A DNA stretch of 61,778 nt from Actinomycetes bacterium (lineage in GTDB: Bacteria > Actinomycetota > Actinomycetes > Propionibacteriales > Nocardioidaceae): assembly GCA_023417775.1 (NCBI GenBank), contig JAEZEJ010000084.1:1-61778 (forward strand). Reading direction: 5' to 3'. Numbering within the stretch: position 1 is the first letter of the stretch; every line of letters starts with the position of its first letter. Below the pieces are notes generated by a model. That model was given only the letters and a program-made list of their open reading frames with translations, ran no database searches and was not told the origin of the DNA. The translations under genes and the position numbers were made by a program. Shown piece by piece: positions 1 to 8,463 of the stretch.

Positions 1-951
1 CGCGACGAGCAGGCCGGCGACCGCGCCCGCCCCGGCACCCGAGGCGACCCGGGACCACAGCGATGCCTCCGCGGAGGCGTCGATCCAGCGCCACCCCGCG
101 CACCCGGCCACGAGGACCGGCACGACCATCAGCGCCACGACGAGATCCGGGAAGGGACCGGGCGACGGGATCAGGGCGAGCGGAGGGAAGGCCGGCAATG
201 CGGCGACGTCGACTCCTGTCATCGCGACGCTCGTATCGGTGCCGAGGGCGAATCCCGGGCCGATGAGCGCGGCCGCCGCCCAGGCGACGATCGTCGGCAG
301 CGAGACCAGGGACACCGCCGCGAGACCGATGCCACCCCCGAGTCCCGGGTCTAGGGCAGCCCACAGGTCGGCCGCGCGCCGGACGTGGAAGGCGCCGAGG
401 ACGGCGACGAGGAGCGCCGCATAGCCGAGGATGAGGGCGGCCGCCCTCATCCCCGCGCGCAGGGAAGGCAGCGCCGGAGCGGCCCACTCGGGGAGCCGGA
501 AGGAGCCGGGCACCTTGACCGCGACGGCGAGGGCGGCGGCGACGCCCACCACGACGAAGGCGCCGAAGGCCGCCCGCACGAAGGAGGTGCCGACCGCTCC
601 GGTCGAGGTCGCGGCCGACAGCGTCGCGGCGAGGACGCCCGCGCCCGCGCCGGTGACCGCGCCGAAGACGACCGCATCAGGTGTGTCGCTGTGCGCCTGC
701 CGCGCGGCGGCCGCGGCGGCAATCGCTCCCGCGACGAGGACGCCGCCCAATGGCACCAGGGTGATCGAGGTGTCGCCGGCGTGCAGCCCGGCCCCGATCG
801 CCACGAGCCACACCCGGACACCGGAACGCAGGGTCGTCCATCCGAGGTCCTGGGTCACCAGGGCGACGATGAGGATCGCGAGGACGACGGGAATCGCGAC
901 GGCGGCGACCGCCGTGAGCAGGGCGGGTCGCCAGGAGTCGGCAGCACGCAT
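1..951 (-). CDS. DUF6350 / PerM-like integral membrane protein (partial)
   Basis: The minus strand is open from about 951 to the window edge with no stop, so the gene is truncated at its 3' end. The translation begins MRAADSWRPALL and is dominated by hydrophobic stretches (for example VAIPVVLAILIVALV and GAFVVVGVAAALAVAV) separated by short Ala/Gly-rich loops, typical of a polytopic membrane protein. Composition and position beside sucD/sucC match the DUF6350 family (mycobacterial PerM lies near sucCD, before purN/purH), which is linked to cell division and persistence. The family assignment rests on context and hydrophobic pattern, not on a catalytic motif. An in-frame GTG at 963 is an alternative start. 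It is transcribed divergently from the sigma-like gene at 1136. Confidence 0.6.
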   Translation of the reverse strand, partial: MRAADSWRPALLTAVAAVAIPVVLAILIVALVTQDLGWTTLRSGVRVWLVAIGAGLHAGDTSITLVPLGGVLVAGAIAAAAAARQAHSDTPDAVVFGAVTGAGAGVLAATLSAATSTGAVGTSFVRAAFGAFVVVGVAAALAVAVKVPGSFRLPEWAAPALPSLRAGMRAAALILGYAALLVAVLGAFHVRRAADLWAALDPGLGGGIGLAAVSLVSLPTIVAWAAAALIGPGFALGTDTSVAMTGVDVAALPAFPPLALIPSPGPFPDLVVALMVVPVLVAGCAGWRWIDASAEASLWSRVASGAGAGAVAGLLVA

Positions 952-1135
952 CCGCTCAGGCACCCGCCCATCCAACCTGTAAAGTTGCGATGTCGCAGCC
1001 TGCCACGCCGAGCCGCCTCCCACGGGTCGAGAACGGCCGGCCGCGTGCGCGAGGCGCCATCCGGCGTATCGCCCAGAACCGAGCCGAACCGAGCACGGGA
1101 CCCGTCCGCGGATGCTCACAGGAGGCCGAGAGCCG

Positions 1136-2953
1136 ATGACGCGCGTCGACGAGTTCGACAACTTCTACCGCGCCACCCGGCGACGGGTCGTGGCCACGAC
1201 CTATGCCCTGTGCGGTGACCGCCAGGTGGCGCGAGAGGCCAGCATCGACGCCTACCAGCGGGCCTGGCGGTCCTGGGGGCGGCTGCGCGACAGCAATGAC
1301 CCGGTCTCCTATGTGCGCGATCAGGCCGCCAAGCTGACCTCGTTCTCCCGCGGCGCCCATCCGCTGCGCCGGCGTCAGCAGGAGGACGGCGACACCGCGC
1401 TGCTCGGTGCGCTGCACGATCTCGACTACGACGAGCGCCGGATCGTGACACTGCTCACCGTGGCGGGCGTCGACCTCGACGACGCCACTCGCGAGATGCA
1501 GGTCGACGATGCCATCGGCATGGAGCTGGCGAGCAATGCGCTCACCGGCCTGGAATCGGCTCTCGGCCAGCCCCTGGAGCAGCTCGAGGGACGCCTGATG
1601 GCGCTACGCGACACCGTCGAGTCGCTGGAGCTCCCCGAGCCCGCGGCTCTGCGCAAGGCGGCGAGACAGGGCGGTCGCCGAGGTGCCGCGGCGCTGGTCG
1701 CCGTCTCGGTGCTGGCGGTGCTGGCCGGCGGATTCGTCGCCACCAATGGCGATGCGCTGGCCACGGTCGAGGGGCTGCCCTACCGCGAGAAGATGGGCGC
1801 GGAGCGTCCTGATGTCATCCTCGACGCCCACAATATCGACAAGGACGACCTCCTCTCCCTCGATCAGGTCGAGCGGCTCAACTCCGAGCAGGAGTGGAAG
1901 GTCGACGCCACCGAGACGGACACCGAGAACACCACCCCCTACTCGACGTGCCCCCCGACCCGTTTCGCCGATGACGACCCCCTCAAGGTCTTCGTCCGCG
2001 CCTACAGCACGAATCCCGCCGGCGAACGCGTCGCGCAGTCCATCGAGGTGTCCCGGAGCCAGGAGGCCTCACAGGAGGCCTACAAGACGCTGCGCGGCTG
2101 GTACGCGAACTGCGCCCATCCGCGCACCCGGCTGATCGATGCGTACACCGTGAAGCGGCCCTTCGGCGATTTCAAGATACTGCGCCTGCAGTCCTATCGC
2201 GATCCCGCACGCTTCATCAGCGTGGGGCTCGCGCAGTCGGGCACGGTCACCAGCACCCTCATCCACGAGGTCAACGGCGCGGAGCCGACCGATGTCGACG
2301 AGTTCGCCCGCACCCTGAACGACTCGATCGCGAAGGTGTGCGCCGACTCCGGGGGCGAGTGCACCAATGACATCACCGTCGAGCCGGCGCTGCCCCCGGC
2401 CACCGACCAGTACCCGTCCTTCCTCAGCGTCGTCGACATGCCTCCGCTGGGCTCGATCGACCGGGTGTGGGCGGCCGGTCCCGCCCAGGCACCGGAGGGC
2501 TTCAATCCCGCCGCGTCGCTCTGCGACAAGACCGACTTCAGCGGCGAGCAGTTCACCGATGTCGCGAGCCGGCTCATCGCCATCCCCGATGCCGATGACC
2601 TGCCGCCGGAGTTCGCCGTCGCCCAGACCAGCGCGCGGTTGGAGTCCGACGAGGCCGCGCAGCAGGTCCTGGAGGGCATCGCCGGCTCGGTCGACGGGTG
2701 CGGCGACAGCGAGCTCTCCGCGCAGATCGACGAGCGCGAGGACATCGACACCGGGGGCTTCGTCGGCGTCAGCTGGCGGCTGAGCTTCGAGACCGGTGAG
2801 GATGAGCGGGTCTTCTACCGCATGGGCGTCGTTCGCCGCGGTGCCCACCTCACGCAGGTGCTCGCGCCGCCGTCGGGCGACAACACCTTCACGGCCGAGG
2901 ACTTCCGCGCCGTGATGGAGCGCGCCGGACAGCGCCTCGCCTATGCCGAATGA
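1136..2953 (+). CDS. membrane-tethered ECF-sigma-like protein with extracytoplasmic sensor region
   Basis: Start chosen at ATG 1136, preceded by AGGAGG about 10 nt upstream. The 605-residue protein has three parts. Residues about 6-65 resemble sigma-70 region 2 of ECF factors (FYRATRRRVV, then AYQRAWRSWGRLRD and DPVSYVR). Residues about 88-142 look like a degenerate region 4 (LDYDERRIVTLL followed by a weak helix-turn-helix). Residues about 183-202 form one transmembrane helix after a basic stretch. The remaining 400 residues should lie outside the cytoplasm; they contain six cysteines in three close groups and two similar halves, loosely reminiscent of PknH-type sensor domains. A role as a surface signal receiver acting on transcription is inferred. 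It is a single gene, divergent from the DUF6350 gene, and no anti-sigma factor is adjacent. Confidence 0.65.
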   Translation: MTRVDEFDNFYRATRRRVVATTYALCGDRQVAREASIDAYQRAWRSWGRLRDSNDPVSYVRDQAAKLTSFSRGAHPLRRRQQEDGDTALLGALHDLDYDERRIVTLLTVAGVDLDDATREMQVDDAIGMELASNALTGLESALGQPLEQLEGRLMALRDTVESLELPEPAALRKAARQGGRRGAAALVAVSVLAVLAGGFVATNGDALATVEGLPYREKMGAERPDVILDAHNIDKDDLLSLDQVERLNSEQEWKVDATETDTENTTPYSTCPPTRFADDDPLKVFVRAYSTNPAGERVAQSIEVSRSQEASQEAYKTLRGWYANCAHPRTRLIDAYTVKRPFGDFKILRLQSYRDPARFISVGLAQSGTVTSTLIHEVNGAEPTDVDEFARTLNDSIAKVCADSGGECTNDITVEPALPPATDQYPSFLSVVDMPPLGSIDRVWAAGPAQAPEGFNPAASLCDKTDFSGEQFTDVASRLIAIPDADDLPPEFAVAQTSARLESDEAAQQVLEGIAGSVDGCGDSELSAQIDEREDIDTGGFVGVSWRLSFETGEDERVFYRMGVVRRGAHLTQVLAPPSGDNTFTAEDFRAVMERAGQRLAYAE

Positions 2954-3080
2954 TCAGAAATCGAGAAGTCCCTCGCTCGTCATCGCTCTAGGGTGAATCC
3001 ACCAGCGTCTCCCCCGGGAGCGCACGAGACGAGGAGACACCATATCCGAGGACAGCTTCAGCGCGAGCGAACGTGCTGCC

Positions 3081-3470
3081 ATGAAACAGCGCGCCGAGGA
3101 GCTGCGCGCCGCCAAGGGCGTCAAGGGCGCCGCCAAGAAGGCCAAGGAGCTCGACGCCTGTGTCGAGGCCATCGGCGCGCTCGACGGTCTCGACCGGCTC
3201 ATCGCCGAGCGCTTCCACGTCGTGGTGACCGAGGAGGCTCCCGACCTCGACCCGAAGACCTGGTACGGCTTCCCGTCCTATGCCCGCGACGGCAAGGTGG
3301 TGACCTTCGTGCAGCCTGCCTCGAAGTTCGACACCCGATACACCTCCGTCGGCTTCAACGAGGATGCGCACCTCGACGACGGAGCGATGTGGGCGACCTC
3401 CTTCGCCGTGGTCGAGTGGACCGACGAGGTCGAGAGGACACTGCGCGAGCTCGTCCGCAAGGCCGCCTGA
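3081..3470 (+). CDS. DUF1801 / YdhG-like protein
   Basis: A 129-residue soluble protein. The segment DPKTWYGFPSYARDGKVV followed by KFDTRYTSVGF and a C-terminal EVERTLRELVRKA helix is characteristic of the DUF1801 (YdhG/YdeI-like) fold. The molecular function is unknown. The ATG at 3081 is the first canonical start, but it has no good ribosome-binding site. A well placed GAGGAG (3031-3036) instead precedes an in-frame ATA at 3042-3044 that would add 13 residues (ISEDSFSASERAA), and homologues commonly begin with a similar MS/MA-D/E-FSxEERxAMKxRA stretch. The start is therefore uncertain. The gene converges on sucD and shares its bidirectional terminator. Confidence 0.7.
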   Translation: MKQRAEELRAAKGVKGAAKKAKELDACVEAIGALDGLDRLIAERFHVVVTEEAPDLDPKTWYGFPSYARDGKVVTFVQPASKFDTRYTSVGFNEDAHLDDGAMWATSFAVVEWTDEVERTLRELVRKAA

Positions 3471-3484
3471 CGCGGTCCCGTGGA

Positions 3485-3527
3485 CACGACGAAGCCCCCG
3501 GGACCTGGTCCCGGGGGCTTCGTCGTG
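3485..3527. terminator. strong bidirectional terminator hairpin between DUF1801 gene and sucD
   Basis: An almost perfect inverted repeat, CACGACGAAGCCCCCGGGA paired with its complement around a tiny CCTGG loop, lies in the 85-bp gap between two converging genes. The GC-rich stem plus the AAGC/GCTT base is the usual intrinsic terminator form in actinobacteria, where T-tracts are often absent. Confidence 0.85.
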
Positions 3528-3555
3528 GGTGCTGAGATCAGAGGCTCCGCAGACC

Positions 3556-4452
3556 CTACTGCTCCTGGAGGATGGCTCGCATGAGCTCGGCCGTCTCGCT
3601 CGGCGTCTTGCCGACCTTGACGCCCGCGGCCTCGAGGGCCTCCTTCTTGGCCGCGGCCGTGCCGGACGAGCCCGACACGATCGCGCCCGCGTGGCCCATC
3701 GTCTTGCCCTCGGGGGCGGTGAAGCCCGCGACATAGCCGACGACCGGCTTGGTGACATTGGCCTTGATGTACTCGGCCGCCCGCTCCTCGGCGTCGCCGC
3801 CGATCTCGCCGATCATGACGATCGCCTTGGTGTCGGGATCGGCCTCGAAGGCCTCGAGGGCATCGATATGCGTGGTGCCGATGATCGGGTCACCGCCGAT
3901 GCCGATGGCCGAGGTGAAGCCGAAGTCACGCAGCTCGAACATCATCTGGTAGGTCAGCGTGCCCGACTTGGAGACCAGGCCGATCGGGCCCTTGCCGGCG
4001 ATGGTCGCGGGCGTGATGCCCGCGAGCGCCTCACCCGGCGTGATGATGCCCGGGCAGTTGGGGCCGATGATACGGGTCTGGGTGCCCTGCGAGTGCGCGA
4101 AGAACTCGGCGGTGTCCTGGACCGGGATGCCCTCGGTGATGACCACGAGCAGGCCGATGCCGGCGTCGATGGCCTCCATGGCCGCGTCCTTGGCGAACGC
4201 CGGGGGCACGAAGACGACCGAGACATCGGCTCCGGTCTCCTTCATCGCCTCGGCGACCGAGCCGAACACGGGGAGCTCGATATTCTGTCCGTCGGCGTCC
4301 ACATGCGAGACGGTGGTGCCGGCCTTGCGGGCGTTGACACCGCCCACGATCGTGGTCCCGGCCTTCAGCATGAGGGCGGTGTGCTTGGTGCCCTCGCCGC
4401 CGGTGATGCCCTGGACGATGACCTTGGAGTCGGAATTGAGGTAGATCGACAT
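3556..4452 (-). CDS. sucD: succinyl-CoA synthetase (ADP-forming) alpha subunit
   Basis: 298 residues, the normal length. It interconverts succinyl-CoA and succinate with nucleotide phosphorylation in the TCA cycle, as a complex with SucC. Visible signatures are the CoA-binding start (SIYLNSDSKVIVQGITGGEGTKHT), GPNCPGIITPGE, the PIGLVSKSGTLTYQ segment, and the phosphohistidine loop near the C-terminus (GKTMGHAGAIVSG). The start is the ATG at 4452, which gives the standard N-terminus; a longer open frame upstream has no family support. It lies 13 bp downstream of sucC and is clearly co-transcribed with it. Confidence 0.97.
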   Translation of the reverse strand: MSIYLNSDSKVIVQGITGGEGTKHTALMLKAGTTIVGGVNARKAGTTVSHVDADGQNIELPVFGSVAEAMKETGADVSVVFVPPAFAKDAAMEAIDAGIGLLVVITEGIPVQDTAEFFAHSQGTQTRIIGPNCPGIITPGEALAGITPATIAGKGPIGLVSKSGTLTYQMMFELRDFGFTSAIGIGGDPIIGTTHIDALEAFEADPDTKAIVMIGEIGGDAEERAAEYIKANVTKPVVGYVAGFTAPEGKTMGHAGAIVSGSSGTAAAKKEALEAAGVKVGKTPSETAELMRAILQEQ

Positions 4453-4465
4453 GTCTGCTTCGTCC

Positions 4466-5629
4466 TTACGCGTTCGCGAGCTCGGCGGCCTTGTCGGCCG
4501 CACCGTCCATGGTGTCGACCTGGGTCACCAGCGGGTGGTTCAGTTCGTCGAGGATGGCACGGCCTTCATCGACCTTGTTGCCGTCCAGACGCACCACGAG
4601 CGGCTTGGTCGCGTTGTCGCCGAGCAGCTCCAGGGCGCCCTTGATGCCATTGGCCACCGCATCGCACGAGGTGATGCCGCCGAAGACGTTGACGAACACG
4701 CTCTTGACCTGCGGATCGCCCAGGATGACGTCCAGGCCGTTGGCCATGACCTCGGCCGAGGCGCCACCGCCGATGTCGAGGAAGTTGGCGGGCTTGACGT
4801 TGCCGTGGGCCTCACCGGCGTAGGCGACGACGTCGAGGGTGCTCATGACCAGACCGGCGCCATTGCCGATGATGCCGACCGCGCCGTCGAGCTTGACGTA
4901 GTTGAGGCCCTTCTCCTTGGCCTTCGCCTCGAGCGGGTCGGCCGCGGCCTTGTCCTCGAACTGAGCGTGGTCGGGGTGACGGAAGTCGGCATTCTCGTCC
5001 AGCGAGACCTTGCCGTCGAGGGCCTCGAGCTTGTCACCGGCCAGCCGCGCGAGCGGGTTGACCTCGACGAGCGTGGCGTCCTCCTCGACGAAGACCCTCC
5101 AGAGCGAGAGGATCGTGCCGACGGCCTGATCGACGAGCTCGATCGGGAAGCGTGCGTCCGCGACGATCTCGCGGGCCTTCTGCTCGTCCACGCCGGTGGT
5201 GGCGTCGACGGGGATCTGGCGCACCGCATCGGGGTTGGTCTTGGCGACCTCCTCGATCTCCACACCGCCCTCGACACTGGCGATCGTCAGGTAGCTGCGG
5301 TTGGAGCGATCGAGCAGGAAGGAGAAGTAGTACTCCTCGACGATCTCCGCGGCGGGCACGATCAGGACGCGGTTGACCGTCAGTCCCTTGATCTCCATGC
5401 CCAGGATGTTCGACGCATGCTCGCGCGCCTCCTCGGGCGTCTTGGCGAGCTTGACGCCACCGGCCTTGCCGCGGCCGCCGGCCTTGACCTGCGCCTTGAC
5501 GACGACAGCGCCACCGATCTCCCGCGCCGCCGCCTCAGCCTCGTCGGCGGTGGTGACCACGGCACCGAGCGTGACCGGCACATCGTGCTTGGCGAAGAGC
5601 TCCTTCGCCTGGTACTCCATCAAATCCAC
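4466..5629 (-). CDS. sucC: succinyl-CoA synthetase (ADP-forming) beta subunit
   Basis: 387 residues, full length, starting MDLMEYQAKELFAKHDVPV as in other actinobacterial SucC proteins. An N-terminal ATP-grasp region is visible (VVKAQVKAGGRGKAGGVK), followed by metal and nucleotide positions (EVNPLARL) and the C-terminal ligase domain with GNGAGLVMSTLD and VFGGITSCD. It is the first gene of the sucC-sucD operon. The 137-bp gap upstream (5630-5766) should hold its promoter; no distinct operator was seen there. Confidence 0.97.
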   Translation of the reverse strand: MDLMEYQAKELFAKHDVPVTLGAVVTTADEAEAAAREIGGAVVVKAQVKAGGRGKAGGVKLAKTPEEAREHASNILGMEIKGLTVNRVLIVPAAEIVEEYYFSFLLDRSNRSYLTIASVEGGVEIEEVAKTNPDAVRQIPVDATTGVDEQKAREIVADARFPIELVDQAVGTILSLWRVFVEEDATLVEVNPLARLAGDKLEALDGKVSLDENADFRHPDHAQFEDKAAADPLEAKAKEKGLNYVKLDGAVGIIGNGAGLVMSTLDVVAYAGEAHGNVKPANFLDIGGGASAEVMANGLDVILGDPQVKSVFVNVFGGITSCDAVANGIKGALELLGDNATKPLVVRLDGNKVDEGRAILDELNHPLVTQVDTMDGAADKAAELANA

Positions 5630-5766
5630 GGTGACAACCGTCCTTCGTCGAGTCAGTGGCGCAACTACGCGGAGCTGGCAGGCGCCCTTCGAGCCGTGTC
5701 GACTTTATCGGGCCGAGCGCCCCCACGTGTCGGCGGGGCGGTCTTCCGGCCCGGAACTCCGGGGCA

Positions 5767-6021
5767 TCAGCTCGTCGCGCGCACCTCGATGTCGGCTGCA
5801 CCGGCCCGCTCGAGGGCCTCGGTCACCGGCTCCACGCCGGCCGGGTCGACCACCACGGCGGCCACATCTTCACCGATCGCCGCGGCCGCGAGCGCCTCCG
5901 CCGAGACCTGGGCCCCCAGGTAGACGACCTCCGCTCCGGCATCGCGCGCCCGCCGCGCGGCTGCCGCGATCGAGGGTTCGTCCGGTCCCAGGGCCCCGAG
6001 AAGCAGGCGTTCTGCGGTCAT
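5767..6021 (-). CDS. small Rossmann protein resembling a B12-binding domain
   Basis: A stand-alone protein of about 84 residues (95 if the GTG at 6054 is used). ATG 6021 is preferred because AGGGTGG lies just upstream. The pattern RLLLGALGPDE, then RRARDAGAEVVYLGAQVSAEALAAAAIGEDVAAVVV follows the strand-helix spacing of the cobalamin-binding domain at the C-terminus of methylmalonyl-CoA mutase. The cobalt-ligating D-x-H-x-x-G motif is replaced by GPDEPS, so it probably does not bind B12 in the base-off form. Function unknown; it could be a regulatory or vestigial domain. It sits upstream of sucC on the same strand, divergent from the M23 peptidase gene. Confidence 0.6.
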   Translation of the reverse strand: MTAERLLLGALGPDEPSIAAAARRARDAGAEVVYLGAQVSAEALAAAAIGEDVAAVVVDPAGVEPVTEALERAGAADIEVRATS

Positions 6022-6158
6022 GAGGGCCACCCTGCCATGTGTGAGCGCCGCCACGAGGAGCCGGACGAATATTTATCACTTCGGCTGAGAAGTTGAAAGC
6101 ACCAACCATCCATGCGCTAACCTCGATGGAGTTTGCCCGCCAACGTTACGGAGTTTGT

Positions 6159-6956
6159 GTGAAGCCGACAGCGCCTCGCCGCATCGGGGATCAGCAGACC
6201 CCACGCGGCGGCAAGCGAGTCGCCCCGAAGTCCAAGCGGTCGTTGAACCTTCGCGTGACCCCCGCCATCGCCGGCCTGGTGGCCGTCGCCTCGGCGGGCG
6301 TGGGCACCGTGGCCGCGGGCGGTCTGACCGACCAGGGAGCGCTCTCGGCGGGCCAGTACCAGAGCATCAACCAGTCCTATATCGGCGGAGCCGATCTGGG
6401 CGGGACCAATGGCACCGATATCAGCCGCAACTTCGATCGCCAGCGCTATGAGGAGCAGCGTTCCGATCAGCAGGAGCAGCTGGCCGTCATCGCCGAGCAG
6501 CGCGATGTCGTCGAGCAGAATGTCGAGTCCTATTCCGCGGAGGTCGCCAATCAGTGGGTCGTCCCGGTGGCGGGCTACCGGTTGACGGCGCGCTTCGGCC
6601 AGTCCAGCGGACTGTGGTCCAGCGGCAGCCACACCGGCCTCGACCTGGCTGGCCCCTCCGGCTCCACGATCATCGCGGCGGCCAGCGGCACGGTGAAGTC
6701 GGCCGGCTATGAGGGCGCCTACGGCAACAAGACCGTCATCGTGCTCGACGACGGCACCGAGACCGAGATGTGGTACGCCCACCAGAGCCGCATCACCGTC
6801 GAGGCGGGCCAGACCGTCCGCGCCGGCGATGTCATCGGCTACACCGGCTCGACGGGCAATGTGACCGGCCCCCATCTGCACCTCGAGGTGCGCCCCGGTG
6901 GCGGAGACCCGGTCGATCCGATGACCGTCTTCAGCGACCACAGCGTCTCGCTCTGA
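6159..6956 (+). CDS. M23 family (LytM) peptidoglycan endopeptidase, secreted or membrane-anchored
   Basis: 265 residues from GTG 6159, which has CGGAG about 6 nt upstream; an ATG at 6093 gives a longer, less likely N-terminus. Residues about 28-56 are a basic stretch followed by a hydrophobic segment (signal anchor or signal peptide). Residues about 92-130 are a Glu/Gln-rich predicted coiled coil. Residues about 136-260 are the M23 domain with all zinc and catalytic positions: H158 and D162 (HTGLD), H208 (WYAHQ), and H239/H241 (PHLHLE). It should cut peptide cross-links of the cell wall. An M23 gene next to sucC/sucD is a conserved arrangement in mycobacteria. Confidence 0.9.
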   Translation: MKPTAPRRIGDQQTPRGGKRVAPKSKRSLNLRVTPAIAGLVAVASAGVGTVAAGGLTDQGALSAGQYQSINQSYIGGADLGGTNGTDISRNFDRQRYEEQRSDQQEQLAVIAEQRDVVEQNVESYSAEVANQWVVPVAGYRLTARFGQSSGLWSSGSHTGLDLAGPSGSTIIAAASGTVKSAGYEGAYGNKTVIVLDDGTETEMWYAHQSRITVEAGQTVRAGDVIGYTGSTGNVTGPHLHLEVRPGGGDPVDPMTVFSDHSVSL

Positions 6957-6983
6957 TCCATCCCGCGGGCCGGTCCCACTAGC

Positions 6984-7011
6984 CGCTCCCTCGTCAGCCC
7001 GACCGGGAGCG
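6984..7011. terminator. hairpin between converging genes
   Basis: CGCTCCC (6984-6990) pairs with GGGAGCG (7005-7011) around a 14-nt loop, between the M23 gene and the converging isomerase-family gene, whose stop codon lies inside the loop. The stem is modest, so the terminator role is tentative. Confidence 0.4.
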
Positions 7012-7614
7012 AAGGGTGACGACACCGGGGCCGATGAGTTCCTCAGCGGCTCCCGGGCGTCCGACGAGCGCCATCAGGACCGCCTCGCCCGGGCCACGGG
7101 CCTCCGGCCCGCGCCCCCACTCCCAGTCGAGGTCCTCAGCCACCAGCCGCACGCCCCGTGCGTGCCAGGCGCCGCGCAGAGGCGGTGCCAGAATCGCGAA
7201 AGACAGGACGCACCGAAGTCGTTCCGGAGGGATCGTCCGCACGAGACCGAGCGGACGACGGATGTCCTGGTGATGGATCAGGCCGTCCGCGAGGCCTACC
7301 CTCCCGCCGAACCGCGAGGTGGCTCCCCGCGGCTCGAGATGCTCACGCAGGAAGGCGATCGACTCGCGCGGGCTCATCCCCCGATACTCCTCGAGGGCGA
7401 CATCGTTCAGGCGCCCGAAAGAGTATCCCGCGCGCCGCCAACGTCGCAGCAGATCCCGTGTTCCGTGCTCCTCGTAACTGATCATGTGAACCACGACATC
7501 GCGCACGGACCACCCGCTGCAGAGACTCGGCGATGACCACTGCTCAGGTGTCAGCGTCTCCAGCAGATCGGCGAGGTCGGCCCGCTCGCAGCTGGCCGTC
7601 TCCAGCACGTCCAT
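6994..7614 (-). CDS. maleylpyruvate isomerase-family (DinB-like, mycothiol-dependent type) protein
   Basis: 206 residues. The N-terminal LETLTPEQWSSPSLCSGWSVRDVVVHM is the standard opening of the TIGR03083-type DinB-like family, and LADGLIHHQDIRRPLG supplies the second part of the H-x-n-HxxxD metal triad. These are four-helix-bundle proteins; characterised members use mycothiol as cofactor. The substrate cannot be read from the sequence. It lies 48 bp downstream of the SGNH hydrolase gene on the same strand. Confidence 0.8.
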   Translation of the reverse strand: MDVLETASCERADLADLLETLTPEQWSSPSLCSGWSVRDVVVHMISYEEHGTRDLLRRWRRAGYSFGRLNDVALEEYRGMSPRESIAFLREHLEPRGATSRFGGRVGLADGLIHHQDIRRPLGLVRTIPPERLRCVLSFAILAPPLRGAWHARGVRLVAEDLDWEWGRGPEARGPGEAVLMALVGRPGAAEELIGPGVVTLRSRSG

Positions 7615-7662
7615 CGGCTCACCCTGCCAGGTCGACCGCGGCCCGGCCGGGGTTCGCAGGAA

Positions 7663-8421
7663 TCAGATGCTGACGTAGTCCGGATGCTTGGGATCGAGGG
7701 TGTCGCCGCTCGATGTCCCGGTGAGCCGGCGCTTGACCCACGGACCGGCATACTCGCGGGCCCAGTCCACATTCGCGGCGCGACGCTCCGTCCGCGACAG
7801 AGGCGGGTGTTCCGCGAGCGGCAGCTGCTCCAGCTGATGCGACTCGCCCAGGGCGTCGAGCACGGCCATCGCCATGCGCTGGTGCCCGGCGCTGGACATG
7901 TGCATCCGATCGACATCCCACAAGCGGTCATCGCGGTAGTCGCGCAGCCGCCAGAAGTCCACGAGCGTGGCCTCGTGCTGCTCGGCGAGCTCGCGGACGA
8001 GTTCGTTGTAGATCGCGAAGCGACCGCGCAGCGACCCGAAGATCGGGAACCCGGCCGGGTCGAAGGCCGTGAACATCACCAGCCGTGCGCCGGTCGCCGC
8101 GAGCTTGCCGAGGGCGGTGTCGTAGCGGCCCATCAGGTCGTCGATATCGACCTTGGGGCGCAGGATGTCGTTCGCCCCGGCGTAGATCGTGACGAGATCG
8201 GGGACCAGGCCGACGGCCGGCTCGATCTGCTCCTCGACGATCGGGCCGAGCTTGCGGCCGCGGATCGCCAGATTGGCATAACCGAAGTCCTCGGTGCGGG
8301 CGGCGAGGACCTCCGCGACCCGGTCCGCCCAGCCACGGACGCCATTGGGACGCGAGGGGTCGGCATCGCCGACCCCCTCGGTGAAGCTGTCCCCTACTGC
8401 CACGTAACGATGAAAAGACAC
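7663..8421 (-). CDS. SGNH/GDSL-family hydrolase
   Basis: About 252 residues, taking GTG 8421 (SFHRYVAVGDSFTEG) as start; in-frame starts at 8433 and 8448 add a few residues. All SGNH blocks are visible: GDSFTEG (nucleophile Ser), the Gly block in NLAIRGRKLG, GANDIL, and the terminal DRMHMSSAGHQRMA with Asp and His. There is no signal peptide, so it is probably a cytoplasmic esterase or lipase-like enzyme. The substrate is unknown. Confidence 0.85.
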   Translation of the reverse strand: MSFHRYVAVGDSFTEGVGDADPSRPNGVRGWADRVAEVLAARTEDFGYANLAIRGRKLGPIVEEQIEPAVGLVPDLVTIYAGANDILRPKVDIDDLMGRYDTALGKLAATGARLVMFTAFDPAGFPIFGSLRGRFAIYNELVRELAEQHEATLVDFWRLRDYRDDRLWDVDRMHMSSAGHQRMAMAVLDALGESHQLEQLPLAEHPPLSRTERRAANVDWAREYAGPWVKRRLTGTSSGDTLDPKHPDYVSI

Positions 8422-8463
8422 GCCCTCCAGCATAGGACTGACGTCCACGTCAGCCGAGAGGTG

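Noticed and set aside
385..1218. Long plus-strand open frame over the left end of the window
   Set aside because: It runs antisense to the DUF6350 coding sequence, is very Arg/Gly/Asp-rich and low in hydrophobic residues, as expected for the shadow frame of a high-GC gene.
6022..6158. c-di-AMP (ydaO-type) riboswitch before the M23 peptidase gene
   Set aside because: Such riboswitches often precede actinobacterial cell-wall hydrolase genes, but the conserved core sequences are absent here and the leader is short.
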